From Streptomyces sp. MJM8645 (GTDB lineage Bacteria; Actinomycetota; Actinomycetes; Streptomycetales; Streptomycetaceae): a stretch of 64,000 nucleotides of DNA. Below the pieces are notes generated by a model. It saw only the letters and a program-made list of their open reading frames with translations, was not told the origin of the DNA and did not search any database. The stretch spans positions 4,747,501 through 4,811,500 of the forward strand of contig NZ_LJJF01000001.1 of the NCBI RefSeq assembly GCF_001625365.1, in the 5' to 3' direction. Made by a program: the position numbers and the translations under genes. Of the stretch, positions 1 to 11,849 are shown one piece after another; the stretch's first letter is position 1; every line of letters begins with the position of its first letter.

Positions 1-14
1 ATCACCTCCTTTCT
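1..14 (+). rRNA. rrs: 16S rRNA, extreme 3' end (partial)
   Basis: The window opens with ATCACCTCCTTTCT, the 3' terminus of bacterial 16S rRNA including the anti-Shine-Dalgarno core CCTCC. The rest of the gene lies upstream of the window. The exact 3' end is inferred from the usual streptomycete end (...CCTTTCT). Confidence 0.9.
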
Positions 15-281
15 AAGGAGCACATGGCCGCTTGCAGGCGAATGTCCTGCACGGTTGCTCATGGGTGGAACGTTGACTATTCGGCACAGGAAGAGATCAG
101 AGGTTAGTACTGCTTCGGCGTGGAACGCTTCTGGGATTGACTGTGTCGGGCACGTTGTTGGGTCCTGAGGGAACGGAAGTTGCCTCATGGAAGCCGGCCT
201 CATCTGATGCGCTCTTCGGGGTGTTGAGGGTGTGTGACTGGTCGTTGTTTGAGAACTGCACAGTGGACGCGAGCATCTGTG
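15..281 (+). other. 16S-23S internal transcribed spacer without tRNA
   Basis: This is the 267-bp spacer between the 16S end and the 23S start. I see no tRNA cloverleaf or CCA end in it, which is usual for streptomycete rRNA operons. Just before the 23S start lies the motif TTGTTTGAGAACTGCACAG, of the kind found in actinobacterial rRNA spacers near the processing stem. Open frames across it on either strand are not coding. Confidence 0.8.
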
Positions 282-3402
<3,121 letters not shown>

Positions 3403-3486
3403 GTTGCTCGCGTCCACTGTGTTGTTCTGAAACAACGACCCCAACCCGTTTGGCTACGGGGTTGGTGCGGTTGACAGTTTCATAGT

Positions 3487-3605
3487 GTTTCGGTGGTCAT
3501 AGCGTGAGGGAAACGCCCGGTTACATTCCGAACCCGGAAGCTAAGCCTTACAGCGCCGATGGTACTGCAGGGGGGACCCTGTGGGAGAGTAGGACGCCGC
3601 CGAAC
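3487..3605 (+). rRNA. rrf: 5S rRNA
   Basis: This is a complete 5S rRNA of about 119 nt lying some 85 nt after the 23S. It begins GTTTCGGTGGTCATAGC, contains the conserved CCGAACCCGGAAG block, and ends GGACGCCGCCGAAC, which pairs with the 5' end. The 23S-5S spacer (3403-3486) contains a hairpin with CCAACCC/GGGTTGG arms and no other feature. Confidence 0.95.
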
Positions 3606-3617
3606 AATCATTCACAG

Positions 3618-3651
3618 AGAACCCCCATCCGGGAAACCGGATGGGGGTTCT
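3618..3651 (+). terminator. rRNA operon terminator
   Basis: A perfect 15-bp stem (3618-3632 with 3637-3651) closes on a GAAA tetraloop and is followed by TTGCGTTTC. Its position just after the 5S gene makes it the operon's intrinsic terminator. Confidence 0.85.
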
Positions 3652-3731
3652 TTGCGTTTCCGGCCCACGGGAGCACCTCACCAGGGCCCCACGAAAGTCC
3701 CCACGAAAGTTCAAAAAAGTTCGGCCGGCCA

Positions 3732-3758
3732 TGTCGAGAACCCGTGGCTGGCTCCGTC
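3732..3758 (+). promoter_or_regulatory. Candidate ECF42-type promoter for the DGPF/sigma pair
   Basis: TGTCGA (3732-3737) is separated by 17 bp from CGTC (3755-3758), 52 bp before the ATG of the DGPF-protein gene. From memory of the published ECF42 work in Streptomyces venezuelae, the group recognises TGTCGA at -35 and CGA/TC at -10 in front of DGPF genes. The match suggests that the sigma factor encoded downstream controls its own operon. This is inference; no transcript data are available. Confidence 0.6.
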
Positions 3759-3809
3759 CCCGGGGTGGACGCGGCCACAATGGGTCGCACCAGCACCGAG
3801 GAGAACATC

Positions 3810-4217
3810 ATGGCCAAGTACCTGCTGCTCAAGCACTACCGAGGCGCCCCGGCTCCGGTCAACAACGTGCCCATGGACCGATGGACGCCCGAGGAGATCT
3901 CGGCGCACGTGCGGTACATGCAGGACTTCGCGGACCGGCTGGAGAAGACCGGCGAGTTCGTCGACGGCCAGGCACTCGCTCCCGAGGGGACGTTCGTCCG
4001 GTACGACGGCGAGGGGCGCCCGCCGGTGACCGACGGCCCGTTCGCCGAGACCAAGGACCTGATCGCCGGCTGGATGGTGATCGACGTCGACAGCTACGAG
4101 CGCGCCGTCGAGCTGGCCGGGGAACTGTCGGCCGCTCCCGGGGCGGGCGGGCGGCCGATCCACGAGTGGCTGGAGCTGCGTCCGTTCCTGGCCGCGCCGC
4201 CCACCGTCACCGAGTGA
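3810..4217 (+). CDS. YCII/DGPF-domain protein linked to an ECF42 sigma factor
   Basis: The 135-residue protein begins MAKYLLLKHYRG and is a single YCII-related domain of the dimeric ferredoxin-like fold. It carries the diagnostic motif TDGPFAETKD near residues 74-83, the DGPF signature after which these proteins are named in ECF42 neighbourhoods. The ATG at 3810 follows GAGGAGAA and sits 52 bp behind a candidate ECF42 promoter. An in-frame extension upstream runs into the 5S gene and is rejected. The stop codon overlaps the GTG of the sigma-factor gene (GTGA), so the two are co-translated. The biochemical role of DGPF proteins is not settled. They are usually targets or accessory partners of the adjacent sigma factor. 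Confidence 0.9.
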   Translation: MAKYLLLKHYRGAPAPVNNVPMDRWTPEEISAHVRYMQDFADRLEKTGEFVDGQALAPEGTFVRYDGEGRPPVTDGPFAETKDLIAGWMVIDVDSYERAVELAGELSAAPGAGGRPIHEWLELRPFLAAPPTVTE

Positions 4218-5371
4218 CCTCCCCGGTGGACGAAGTCCTGCTCCGGAGCCTCGCGCCGAGCGTGCTCGGTATCCTCGTCCGCCGCGGAGCCGACTTCGCG
4301 GCGGCCGAGGACGCCGTGCAGGACGCGCTGGTCGAGGCGGTCCGCGTCTGGCCGGCCGACCCGCCGCGGGACCCCAAGGGCTGGCTGGTCACCGTGGCCT
4401 GGCGCCGGTTCCTCGACGGGGCCCGGGCGGACGCGGCCCGCCGCCGACGCGAGGACCGGGTCGAGGAGGAACCGGAGCCGGGGCCCGCGTCCGCGGTGGA
4501 CGACACGCTCCAGCTCTACTTCCTGTGCGCGCACCCGTCGTTGACGCCGTCGTCGGCGGTCGCGCTCACGTTGCGGGCCGTGGGTGGGTTGACCACCCGC
4601 CAGATCGCCCAGGCCTACCTGGTGCCCGAGGCGACCATGGCGCAGCGGATCAGCCGGGCCAAGCGGACCGTCTCGGGGGTGCGGTTCGACCGGCCCGGCG
4701 ACGTCGCCACCGTGCTGCGCGTGCTCTACCTGGTCTTCAACGAGGGCTACTCCGGGGACGTCGACCTCGCCGCCGAGGCCATCCGGCTGACCCGGCAGCT
4801 CGCGGAGGCGATCGACCACCCCGAGGTGGCGGGGCTGCTCGCCCTGATGCTGCTCCACCATGCCCGGCGCGGGACCCGGACCGCGTCTGACGGGAGCCTG
4901 GTGCCGCTCGCCGAGCAGGACCGTGGCCGGTGGGACACCGGGTTGATCGCCGAGGGCGTCGGGATCCTGCAAGCGGCCCTCGGCCGCGACCGGTTGGGCG
5001 AGTTCCAGGCCCAGGCCGCCATCGCGGCGCTCCACGCCGACGCGCCCACCGCCGAGGAGACCGACTGGGTGCAGATCGTCGAGTGGTACGACGAGCTCGC
5101 CCGCCTGACCGAGAGCCCGGTCGTCCGGCTCAACCGCGCGGTGGCCGTCGGTGAGGCCGACGGACCGCGCGCCGGGCTGGCGGCACTCGGGGAGCTGGAC
5201 GGCTCGCTGCCCCGCCACACGGCGGTGGCGGCGTACCTCCACGAGCGCGACGGCGACCTGGAGACGGCGGCCCGGCTGTACGCCGAGGCGGCCCACCGGG
5301 CCCCCAACCTCGCCGAGCGCGACCACCTGACGCGCCAGGCCGCCCGGCTCAACGCCCGTCGGCGTCGCTGA
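4214..5371 (+). CDS. ECF42-type RNA polymerase sigma factor with C-terminal TPR extension
   Basis: The 385-residue protein is about twice the length of a simple ECF sigma factor. Sigma region 2 covers roughly residues 10-75 (AEDAVQDALVEA, then DPKGWLVTVAWRRFLD). Region 4 lies near 120-155 with the helix-turn-helix LTTRQIAQAYLVPEATMAQR. The long C-terminal part has family signatures NEGYSG and DRGRWD, then TPR-like helices (residues 280-385) ending in an arginine-rich tail. These mark the COG4941/DUF6596 group, called ECF42. No anti-sigma gene is adjacent; in this group the C-terminal extension is thought to be needed for activity. The GTG start overlaps the stop of the DGPF gene. Transcription is probably autoregulated through the site at 3732-3758. 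Confidence 0.92.
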   Translation: MTSPVDEVLLRSLAPSVLGILVRRGADFAAAEDAVQDALVEAVRVWPADPPRDPKGWLVTVAWRRFLDGARADAARRRREDRVEEEPEPGPASAVDDTLQLYFLCAHPSLTPSSAVALTLRAVGGLTTRQIAQAYLVPEATMAQRISRAKRTVSGVRFDRPGDVATVLRVLYLVFNEGYSGDVDLAAEAIRLTRQLAEAIDHPEVAGLLALMLLHHARRGTRTASDGSLVPLAEQDRGRWDTGLIAEGVGILQAALGRDRLGEFQAQAAIAALHADAPTAEETDWVQIVEWYDELARLTESPVVRLNRAVAVGEADGPRAGLAALGELDGSLPRHTAVAAYLHERDGDLETAARLYAEAAHRAPNLAERDHLTRQAARLNARRRR

Positions 5372-5457
5372 CGGACCAGGTGGGTGACGCCGCGTCACCA
5401 CGGCCTGCCCGTTGAAGGAACGGGACCACCCGACGGGGCCGTCCGTACGGCGATGGC

Positions 5458-6768
5458 TCAGAGGCGGCCGGCGGCCTTGAGGGCGAGGTAGGTGTCCGCG
5501 AGGGCGGGGGCGAGTTGGGCGGGGGAGGCGTCGAGGACGGTGACGCCGTGGCGGCTGAGGAGGTCGGCGGTGGCACGGCGGTCGGCGCGGGTCTGTTCGG
5601 CGGCGGCGGCGCCGTAGACGGCCTCCAGGGTGCCGCGCCCGGCGGCGAGGGCGTCCAGGTGGGGGTCGGCGACGGAGGCCAGGACCACCTCGTGGCGCTT
5701 GGTGAGGAGCGGCAGCAGCGGGCGCAGGCCGTCTTCGACCGGGGCCGTGTCGAGGCCGGTGAGCAGGACGATCAGCGAGCGGTGCGGTGCCATCTTGAGG
5801 GCGGTGGAGACCAGTGAGCGCATGTCGGTCTCGTGCAGGGCGGGTTGGAGGGAGGCCATCGCGTGGGTGAAGGCCGGCAGGATCTCGCTGGGCGAGCTGC
5901 CGGCGACCGCGGCGCGCTTGCGGGCGTCGTGGGCGAGCAGGTCGACGCGGTCGCCGGCGCGGGTGGCGAGGGCGGTGAGCAGCAGGGCGGCGTCGAGGGC
6001 GGCGTCGAGGCGGGGTGCGTCGCCGACCCGGCCGGCGGAGGTGCGGCCGGTGTCGAGGACGACGAGGATGTGCCGGTCGCGTTCGGGGCGCCAGGTGCGG
6101 ACGGCGACGGTGTTGCGGCGGGCGCTGGCCCGCCAGTCGATGGAGCGGACGTCGTCGCCGGGCAGGTACTCGCGCAGGGAGTCGAACTCGGTGCCCTGGC
6201 CGCGGGTCAGGACGGAGGTGCGGCCGTCGAGTTCGCGCAGCCGCGCGAGCCGGGAGGGCAGGTGCTTGCGGCTGTTGAACGGGGGCAGGGCGCGGACCGT
6301 CCAGGGCAGGTGGTGCGAGCCCTGGCGGCCGGCCAGGCCGAGCGGCCCGAGCGAACGGACCGTCACCCGCCGGGCGTGGTGGTCGCCGCGGCGGGTCGGG
6401 GTGAGTACGGTGACGGCCCGGCGCCGCTCGCCGGCGGGGACGTGCAGGGTGTGCCGGGAGGCGGCCTCGGCGGTGCCCGGCCGCCAGGCGGACGGGGCCC
6501 AGGCGTCGCGGATCCGGGCTCGGAGGGGCCGCCCGGAGGGGTTGGTGACGGTCAGTTCGACGGAGGCGGGTTCGCCGAGCCGGACGGTGGTGTCGCCGCC
6601 CCGGCCGAGTTCCAGGCTGCGGACGGGGGCGGCGAGCACCAGGTCGATCACGGCGGCGAGCAGCACGGTGCCGGTGACGAGGCCGATCCCGGCCCAGGAC
6701 GGCAGCAACAGGCCCACGACGAGCGTGCCGAGCGCGGCGAGCAGGGCGGTTCGCCCGGTGAGGGCCAT
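5458..6768 (-). CDS. DUF58 domain membrane protein
   Basis: The 436-residue protein starts MALTGRTALLAAL and has two membrane helices in its first 45 residues. A cytoplasmic region follows with the DUF58 hallmark LPGDDVRSIDWRASARRN near the middle and a vWFA-like strand (ILVVLDTGRTSAG). DUF58 proteins nearly always accompany MoxR ATPases and are thought to act as assembly partners for membrane or cell-envelope complexes. The ATG at 6768 has a good ribosome site (GAAGGAG). It is the last gene of a five-gene minus-strand operon that starts at 10882, only 28 bp after the MoxR gene. The next 86 bp (5372-5457) separate it from the convergent sigma gene and hold a small hairpin. Confidence 0.88.
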   Translation of the reverse strand: MALTGRTALLAALGTLVVGLLLPSWAGIGLVTGTVLLAAVIDLVLAAPVRSLELGRGGDTTVRLGEPASVELTVTNPSGRPLRARIRDAWAPSAWRPGTAEAASRHTLHVPAGERRRAVTVLTPTRRGDHHARRVTVRSLGPLGLAGRQGSHHLPWTVRALPPFNSRKHLPSRLARLRELDGRTSVLTRGQGTEFDSLREYLPGDDVRSIDWRASARRNTVAVRTWRPERDRHILVVLDTGRTSAGRVGDAPRLDAALDAALLLTALATRAGDRVDLLAHDARKRAAVAGSSPSEILPAFTHAMASLQPALHETDMRSLVSTALKMAPHRSLIVLLTGLDTAPVEDGLRPLLPLLTKRHEVVLASVADPHLDALAAGRGTLEAVYGAAAAEQTRADRRATADLLSRHGVTVLDASPAQLAPALADTYLALKAAGRL

Positions 6769-6796
6769 GCGGTGCGCTCCTTCGGGAACGGGTGGT

Positions 6797-7818
<1,022 letters not shown>

Positions 7819-7822
<4 letters not shown>

Positions 7823-9051
7823 GGGTTCCGTACCTGCCTTTCGAGGGCGTCGAGGTCGTCGGCGAGCCGCAGCAGTGCGGCGTCGTCGGTCGGGGGCGGG
7901 CCGAAGAGGAGGGCCCGGACGTCGCCGGCGGGCTGCTCGGGGAGGCGGTCGGCCACGGCCGCGCACAGGGTGTCGGGGTCGGGCGCGCCGGCGTGGAGCG
8001 GGACGCCCAGGGCGGGGGCGAGGCGGTGCGCGGCGGCCCGGCGCAGGGCCTCGGCGGCGCGGCCGCGGGCCTTGGCGCGGCGGTAGAGCCGGGCGCGGCC
8101 CTCGGTGGTCTCGGCGGCGCGGACCACCACGGGCAGGTTCTCGCTGATCACCGGGCCGAGTCGGCGGCCGCGCCACAGGGCGGTCAGGACGGCCGCGGCG
8201 GCGAGCTGGTAGCCGGCCCAGCGCCAGCCGTCCGGGATGTAGTCGCCGAAGGTCTTGTCCCGGGTGCCCTGGGCGGGCGGGACGCTGTAGTCGGGCAGGT
8301 GCCAGGTGAGGCGGGGCTGGGAGCCGAGCAGGCCGAGGGCGAGGGCGGCGTTGCCGTCCTTGGCGAGCTGCTCGTTGTGCAGGAAGGCGCCGGTGCCGAG
8401 CACGATGACGTCGCCGCCGGCGGTCGGGGCGCTGACCAGCGGGTAGCCGTGGCCGCGCGGGTAGCAGCCGGCGCCGCGGCTGCCGCTGGTGTAGAGCATC
8501 CCGCCGATCTCGGCGCTGCCGGCCCGCACGGCCTCGGTGAGCGGGCACTGTGCGGCGGTGCTGCGGACGGAGGCGTAGGAGGGCCCGCCGTCCTCGTCGG
8601 AGGGGCGGATGCCGGGGGCCAGGGCGCTGAGTGCGGCCGGACCGGGGGCGATGAGGACGAGCCGGCTGTGCCGGGCTGCGGCGACGGCGCGCAGTTCGGC
8701 GGGGCCGAGCAGGTCGGGTTCGGGCAGGACGAGGGTGTCGGCGCCGCCCGGGTGGCTGATGAGGTCGGTGGTGAGGTCGGCCTTGAGGCCCTGGTGTTCG
8801 AGCAGCGCGAGGACGGCGTGGGTGCCGTCCTGGTCGTAGGAGCGCGGGTCGAGCGGCGGGTAGCGGCGGTCCTGGCCGAGGGCGGCCACGGCGGTGGCGC
8901 CGATCAGCAGGATGGCGAGGACGAGCAGGTACCAGCGGGCCCGGCGCCAGAGGCCGCGGCCGGTGAGGGCGAGGCTGGTCGTGGCCGTCCCGTCGGGGGC
9001 AGGGACGGCGGGCGGCTGCGGCGCGGGCGGCGCGGGGGTGGTGCTGGTCAT
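7819..9051 (-). CDS. DUF4350 domain membrane protein
   Basis: The 410-residue protein has a proline-rich N-terminus, a membrane helix near residues 37-58 (YLLVLAILLIGATAVAAL), and an extracytoplasmic DUF4350 region (DPRSYDQDGTHAVLALLEHQGL). A second helix is near residue 275 (WAGYQLAAAAVLTALW), followed by a basic cytoplasmic tail. DUF4350 resembles a class I amidotransferase-like fold without obvious catalytic residues. Its ATG overlaps the stop of the DUF4129 gene (ATGA) and its stop overlaps the MoxR GTG. It is therefore a fixed member of the MoxR-DUF58 module. No enzymatic function can be assigned. Confidence 0.85.
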
Positions 9052-9707
9052 GCCGCTCCTCCCAGGGCCGGGCGGGCGCGTTCCAGGGTCCGGTCGAGCT
9101 CGCGCAGCAGCTGGTACGCGGCCTGGTCTGCGGTGCGCTCGCCGTAGGCGATGTCGTCGAAGGTGCGGGCGGCGGCGGCCAGGGCGGCGGCGTGGTCGGG
9201 CAGGGCCCGGCCGGCCTCGGTGGCGGCCTCGTCGGCGGTGCGGCCGGGGCGGACGTCGAGCAGGGTGCGTTCCTCCAGGGCCCGGACCAGGGCTCGCATC
9301 TGCGCGCGGACGGCCTCGTTCCAGTGCCCGGCGGCGGCGTGCCGTTCGGCGTCGGCCCGGTACTGGCCGGCGCCGCGCGGTCCTTCGACGCCGTAGACGT
9401 CGAGGACGGTGCGGGCCGCGCGCCGTGGAGCGCCGAGGCGCCACCAGAGGGCGGCGCCGATCAGCAGGGCGACGATCAGGAAGAGCACCAGGCCGGTGGT
9501 GCCGCTGGTGCCGTTGCCGGAGATGCTGTCGAGCGCGTCGGTGATGTGGTCGTTGAGCCAGGTCATGACCCGTTCCAGGACGCTCGGGTCGTGCTTGTGG
9601 TACTCGGCGTTGAGCAGCTCGTCGCGGGCGGCGTCGCGGGCCGGGTCACGCGGGACGGTGACCGGGGCGCCGTCCGCGACGAGGAGCCTGTCCCCCCAGG
9701 TAGGCAT
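9048..9707 (-). CDS. DUF4129 domain membrane protein
   Basis: The 219-residue protein starts MPTWGDRLLVADGAP. A short extracytoplasmic part contains RDELLNAEYHKHDPSVLERV, then comes one membrane helix (TTGLVLFLIVALLIGAALWW). The cytoplasmic DUF4129 domain is near residues 125-205 (AAGHWNEAVRAQMRALVRALEE, TADEAATEAGRALP). In other bacteria DUF4129 is often the C-terminal part of transglutaminase-like proteins; here it stands alone. It begins 5 bp after the upstream membrane-protein gene and overlaps the DUF4350 start. The start is chosen because it follows GAGG and avoids overlap. Function is unknown beyond membership of the MoxR module. Confidence 0.83.
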   Translation of the reverse strand: MPTWGDRLLVADGAPVTVPRDPARDAARDELLNAEYHKHDPSVLERVMTWLNDHITDALDSISGNGTSGTTGLVLFLIVALLIGAALWWRLGAPRRAARTVLDVYGVEGPRGAGQYRADAERHAAAGHWNEAVRAQMRALVRALEERTLLDVRPGRTADEAATEAGRALPDHAAALAAAARTFDDIAYGERTADQAAYQLLRELDRTLERARPALGGAA

Positions 9708-9712
9708 CCGGG

Positions 9713-10882
9713 TCAGCGCCTCGCGGGGGGTCGGCCGGCCTGGTCGCCCCAGCCGGTGGCGCCGGGCTCGGCGAGGCCGGCGGCGCGGGCGAGTTCGATG
9801 TCCAGGGCCTCGCGGCGGATCCGCTGGTCGATGTAGATGAGGACGCCGAGGGCGGCCCGGAAGGGGATGGTGAGGGTCGCGGCGATGATGCCGGCGATCG
9901 CGGTGGTGATCAGCATCGCGGTGGGCTCGTGGGCCGCGGTGAGGTCGACCTGGCGGTCGAAGTCGCTGAAGCCGAGGACGAGTCCGGCGAAGCGGAACGG
10001 GATCGCGATGACCATGGCGACGATGAAGGTCAGCACCTCGCCGAGCAGCGAGATGCCGAAGATGCGCCACCAGGAGCCGAGGGTCAGGCGCCGGGAGCGG
10101 GACAGTGCGGTCCGCACGCCCTGCTTCTCCAGCATCAGGGCGGGGGCGGCCAGGCTGAACCGGATCCACAGCCAGAACCCGACCGGGATGGTCAGGATGC
10201 CGACGAGGAAGAGGAGGGCCTCCGTCCCGGGGTCGCCCGCCGAGCCGGTGGCGTAGAAGTACCAGGGGCTGAAGCCGAGCAGCACCACGCCGCCGGACAT
10301 CAGGCCGGTGAGCAGGGTCAGCCCGAGCAGCTGGGGCAGCCGGCGGCGGGCGTCGCGCCAGGCGTCCCCGGCGGTCGCGGACTGCCCGAGGACGGCGCGG
10401 CTGACGACCATGGTGAGCAGCGCGGTGGCGACCACGCCGAGCAGCACCGTCAGCGGCATCGAGGCGAGCATGGTCGTCACCTGGGTGGCGGGGCCGGTCT
10501 TGCCCTTGACCAGCAGCTGGGCGGCGACGTTTCCGGCCTGCTCGACGATGGCGATGCCGAGGGAGAGGGCGAGGGTCGTCCGCCAGTGCTTGCGGATGGT
10601 GGCGACGGAGCCGTCGAGGAGTTCGCCGAGTCCGAGCGGGCGCAGCGGGATGACGCCGGGCTTGGGGCTCTGCGGAGCGCCCCAGCCGTAGGGGTGGTGG
10701 CCGCCCGGTGCGGGCCGGCTCCAGTCGGGCCGGGCCTGCTGGCCGTTCCAGCCGGGGGCCGGGGCGCCCTGCGGTGGTGCCGACGGCCCGGGCACGGCGG
10801 CGGGCGCGTCGGCCGGGGGCCGGGCGTCGTCGCGGGGCGGCTCGGGCGAGCCGGGCGAGGCCCAGCCCGGAGTGTCGGTCAT
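9713..10882 (-). CDS. Polytopic membrane protein with a GDPD-type membrane domain
   Basis: The 389-residue protein has a proline-rich cytoplasmic N-terminus of about 80 residues, then a region starting GVIPLRPLGLGELLDGSVATIRKHWR. Five or six membrane helices follow (for example LTMVVSRAVLG, VGILTIPVGFWLWIRFSL, AGIIAATLTIPFRAALG). This pattern matches the membrane domain sometimes fused to glycerophosphodiester phosphodiesterases, but the catalytic domain is absent. It is the first gene of the MoxR operon. The 288-bp gap to the divergent mtrA gene should hold the promoters for both transcription units. Its function is unknown; a structural role in the envelope complex is a guess. Confidence 0.8.
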   Translation of the reverse strand: MTDTPGWASPGSPEPPRDDARPPADAPAAVPGPSAPPQGAPAPGWNGQQARPDWSRPAPGGHHPYGWGAPQSPKPGVIPLRPLGLGELLDGSVATIRKHWRTTLALSLGIAIVEQAGNVAAQLLVKGKTGPATQVTTMLASMPLTVLLGVVATALLTMVVSRAVLGQSATAGDAWRDARRRLPQLLGLTLLTGLMSGGVVLLGFSPWYFYATGSAGDPGTEALLFLVGILTIPVGFWLWIRFSLAAPALMLEKQGVRTALSRSRRLTLGSWWRIFGISLLGEVLTFIVAMVIAIPFRFAGLVLGFSDFDRQVDLTAAHEPTAMLITTAIAGIIAATLTIPFRAALGVLIYIDQRIRREALDIELARAAGLAEPGATGWGDQAGRPPARR

Positions 10883-11120
10883 CACTGCTCCTCGGAGGGG
10901 CGTCACGGGCGCGGTTCCGGGCGGATCTTTCGCCCGCGCGCAGCGCCCATCGTGCCATGGGGCCTGGGGAGGCCCCATGGGTATCCGGCCGCTGATCGGA
11001 AACGGGGGCCTTCCGGTGGTCGGGCGGTGGGCCGCGGACCGTTCGAAGGCGTTCCGACCGGGCACATTCGCCCGGTATGGCCGGAATTAACCGGTGAGGG
11101 GAGTTGGCCGTTGTGGAGCA

Positions 11121-11156
11121 TTGGCACTGCTGTGCGGCAGGTCACAATGCGGTAAT
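11121..11156 (+). promoter_or_regulatory. Candidate mtrA promoter with possible MtrA box
   Basis: TTGGCA (11121-11126), a 16-bp spacer and CACAAT (11143-11148) resemble a housekeeping promoter 23 bp before the mtrA ATG. Overlapping its -10, GTCAC-N6-GTAAT (11141-11156) resembles the loose GTNAC direct repeat reported for MtrA binding. If real, MtrA would control its own gene. Both assignments are by eye. Confidence 0.4.
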
Positions 11157-11170
11157 GAGAGGATGGACGC

Positions 11171-11848
11171 ATGAAGGGACGCGTCCTCGTCGTTGATGAC
11201 GACTCCGCACTGGCCGAGATGCTCGGTATCGTGCTGCGTGGTGAGGGTTTTGAGCCGTTTTTCGTCGCGGATGGAGACAGGGCGCTAGCCGCGTTCCGGG
11301 AGACCAAGCCGGACCTGGTCCTGCTCGACCTGATGCTGCCCGGTCGGGACGGTATCGACGTCTGCCGGCAGATCCGGGCGGAGTCCGGTATTCCGATCGT
11401 CATGCTGACCGCGAAGACCGACACGGTCGACGTCGTGGTGGGCCTGGAGTCGGGTGCCGACGACTACGTCACCAAGCCGTTCAAGCCCAAGGAGCTGGTG
11501 GCCCGGGTGCGTGCCCGGCTGCGCCGTGCCGAGGAGCCGACGCCCGAGCAGCTGACCATCGGCGACCTGGTGATCGACGTGGCCGGCCACTCGGTGAAGC
11601 GGGACGGCCGGGGCATCCCGCTGACCCCGCTGGAGTTCGACCTGCTGGTCGCGCTGGCCCGCAAGCCCTGGCAGGTGTTCACCCGCGAGGTGCTGCTGGA
11701 GCAGGTCTGGGGCTACCGGCACGCGGCGGACACCCGCCTGGTCAACGTCCACGTGCAGCGCCTGCGGTCCAAGATCGAGAAGGACCCGGAGCGCCCCGAG
11801 ATCGTGGTGACCGTCCGTGGCGTCGGCTACAAGGCCGGACCCAGCTGA
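11171..11848 (+). CDS. mtrA: Two-component response regulator MtrA
   Basis: The 225-residue OmpR/PhoB-type regulator has a receiver domain at residues 1-118 with acidic pocket VVDDD, phosphoacceptor Asp53 (LLDLMLPGRDG) and the conserved Lys in YVTKPFKPKEL. A winged-helix DNA-binding domain covers about 130-222, ending TVRGVGYKAG. With mtrB and lpqB directly downstream it is the actinobacterial MtrA system, which in streptomycetes regulates development, antibiotic clusters and cell-wall genes and in mycobacteria the cell cycle. The ATG at 11171 follows AGAGGATGG. A possible MtrA box overlaps the candidate promoter. Confidence 0.97.
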   Translation: MKGRVLVVDDDSALAEMLGIVLRGEGFEPFFVADGDRALAAFRETKPDLVLLDLMLPGRDGIDVCRQIRAESGIPIVMLTAKTDTVDVVVGLESGADDYVTKPFKPKELVARVRARLRRAEEPTPEQLTIGDLVIDVAGHSVKRDGRGIPLTPLEFDLLVALARKPWQVFTREVLLEQVWGYRHAADTRLVNVHVQRLRSKIEKDPERPEIVVTVRGVGYKAGPS

Positions 11849-11849
11849 C

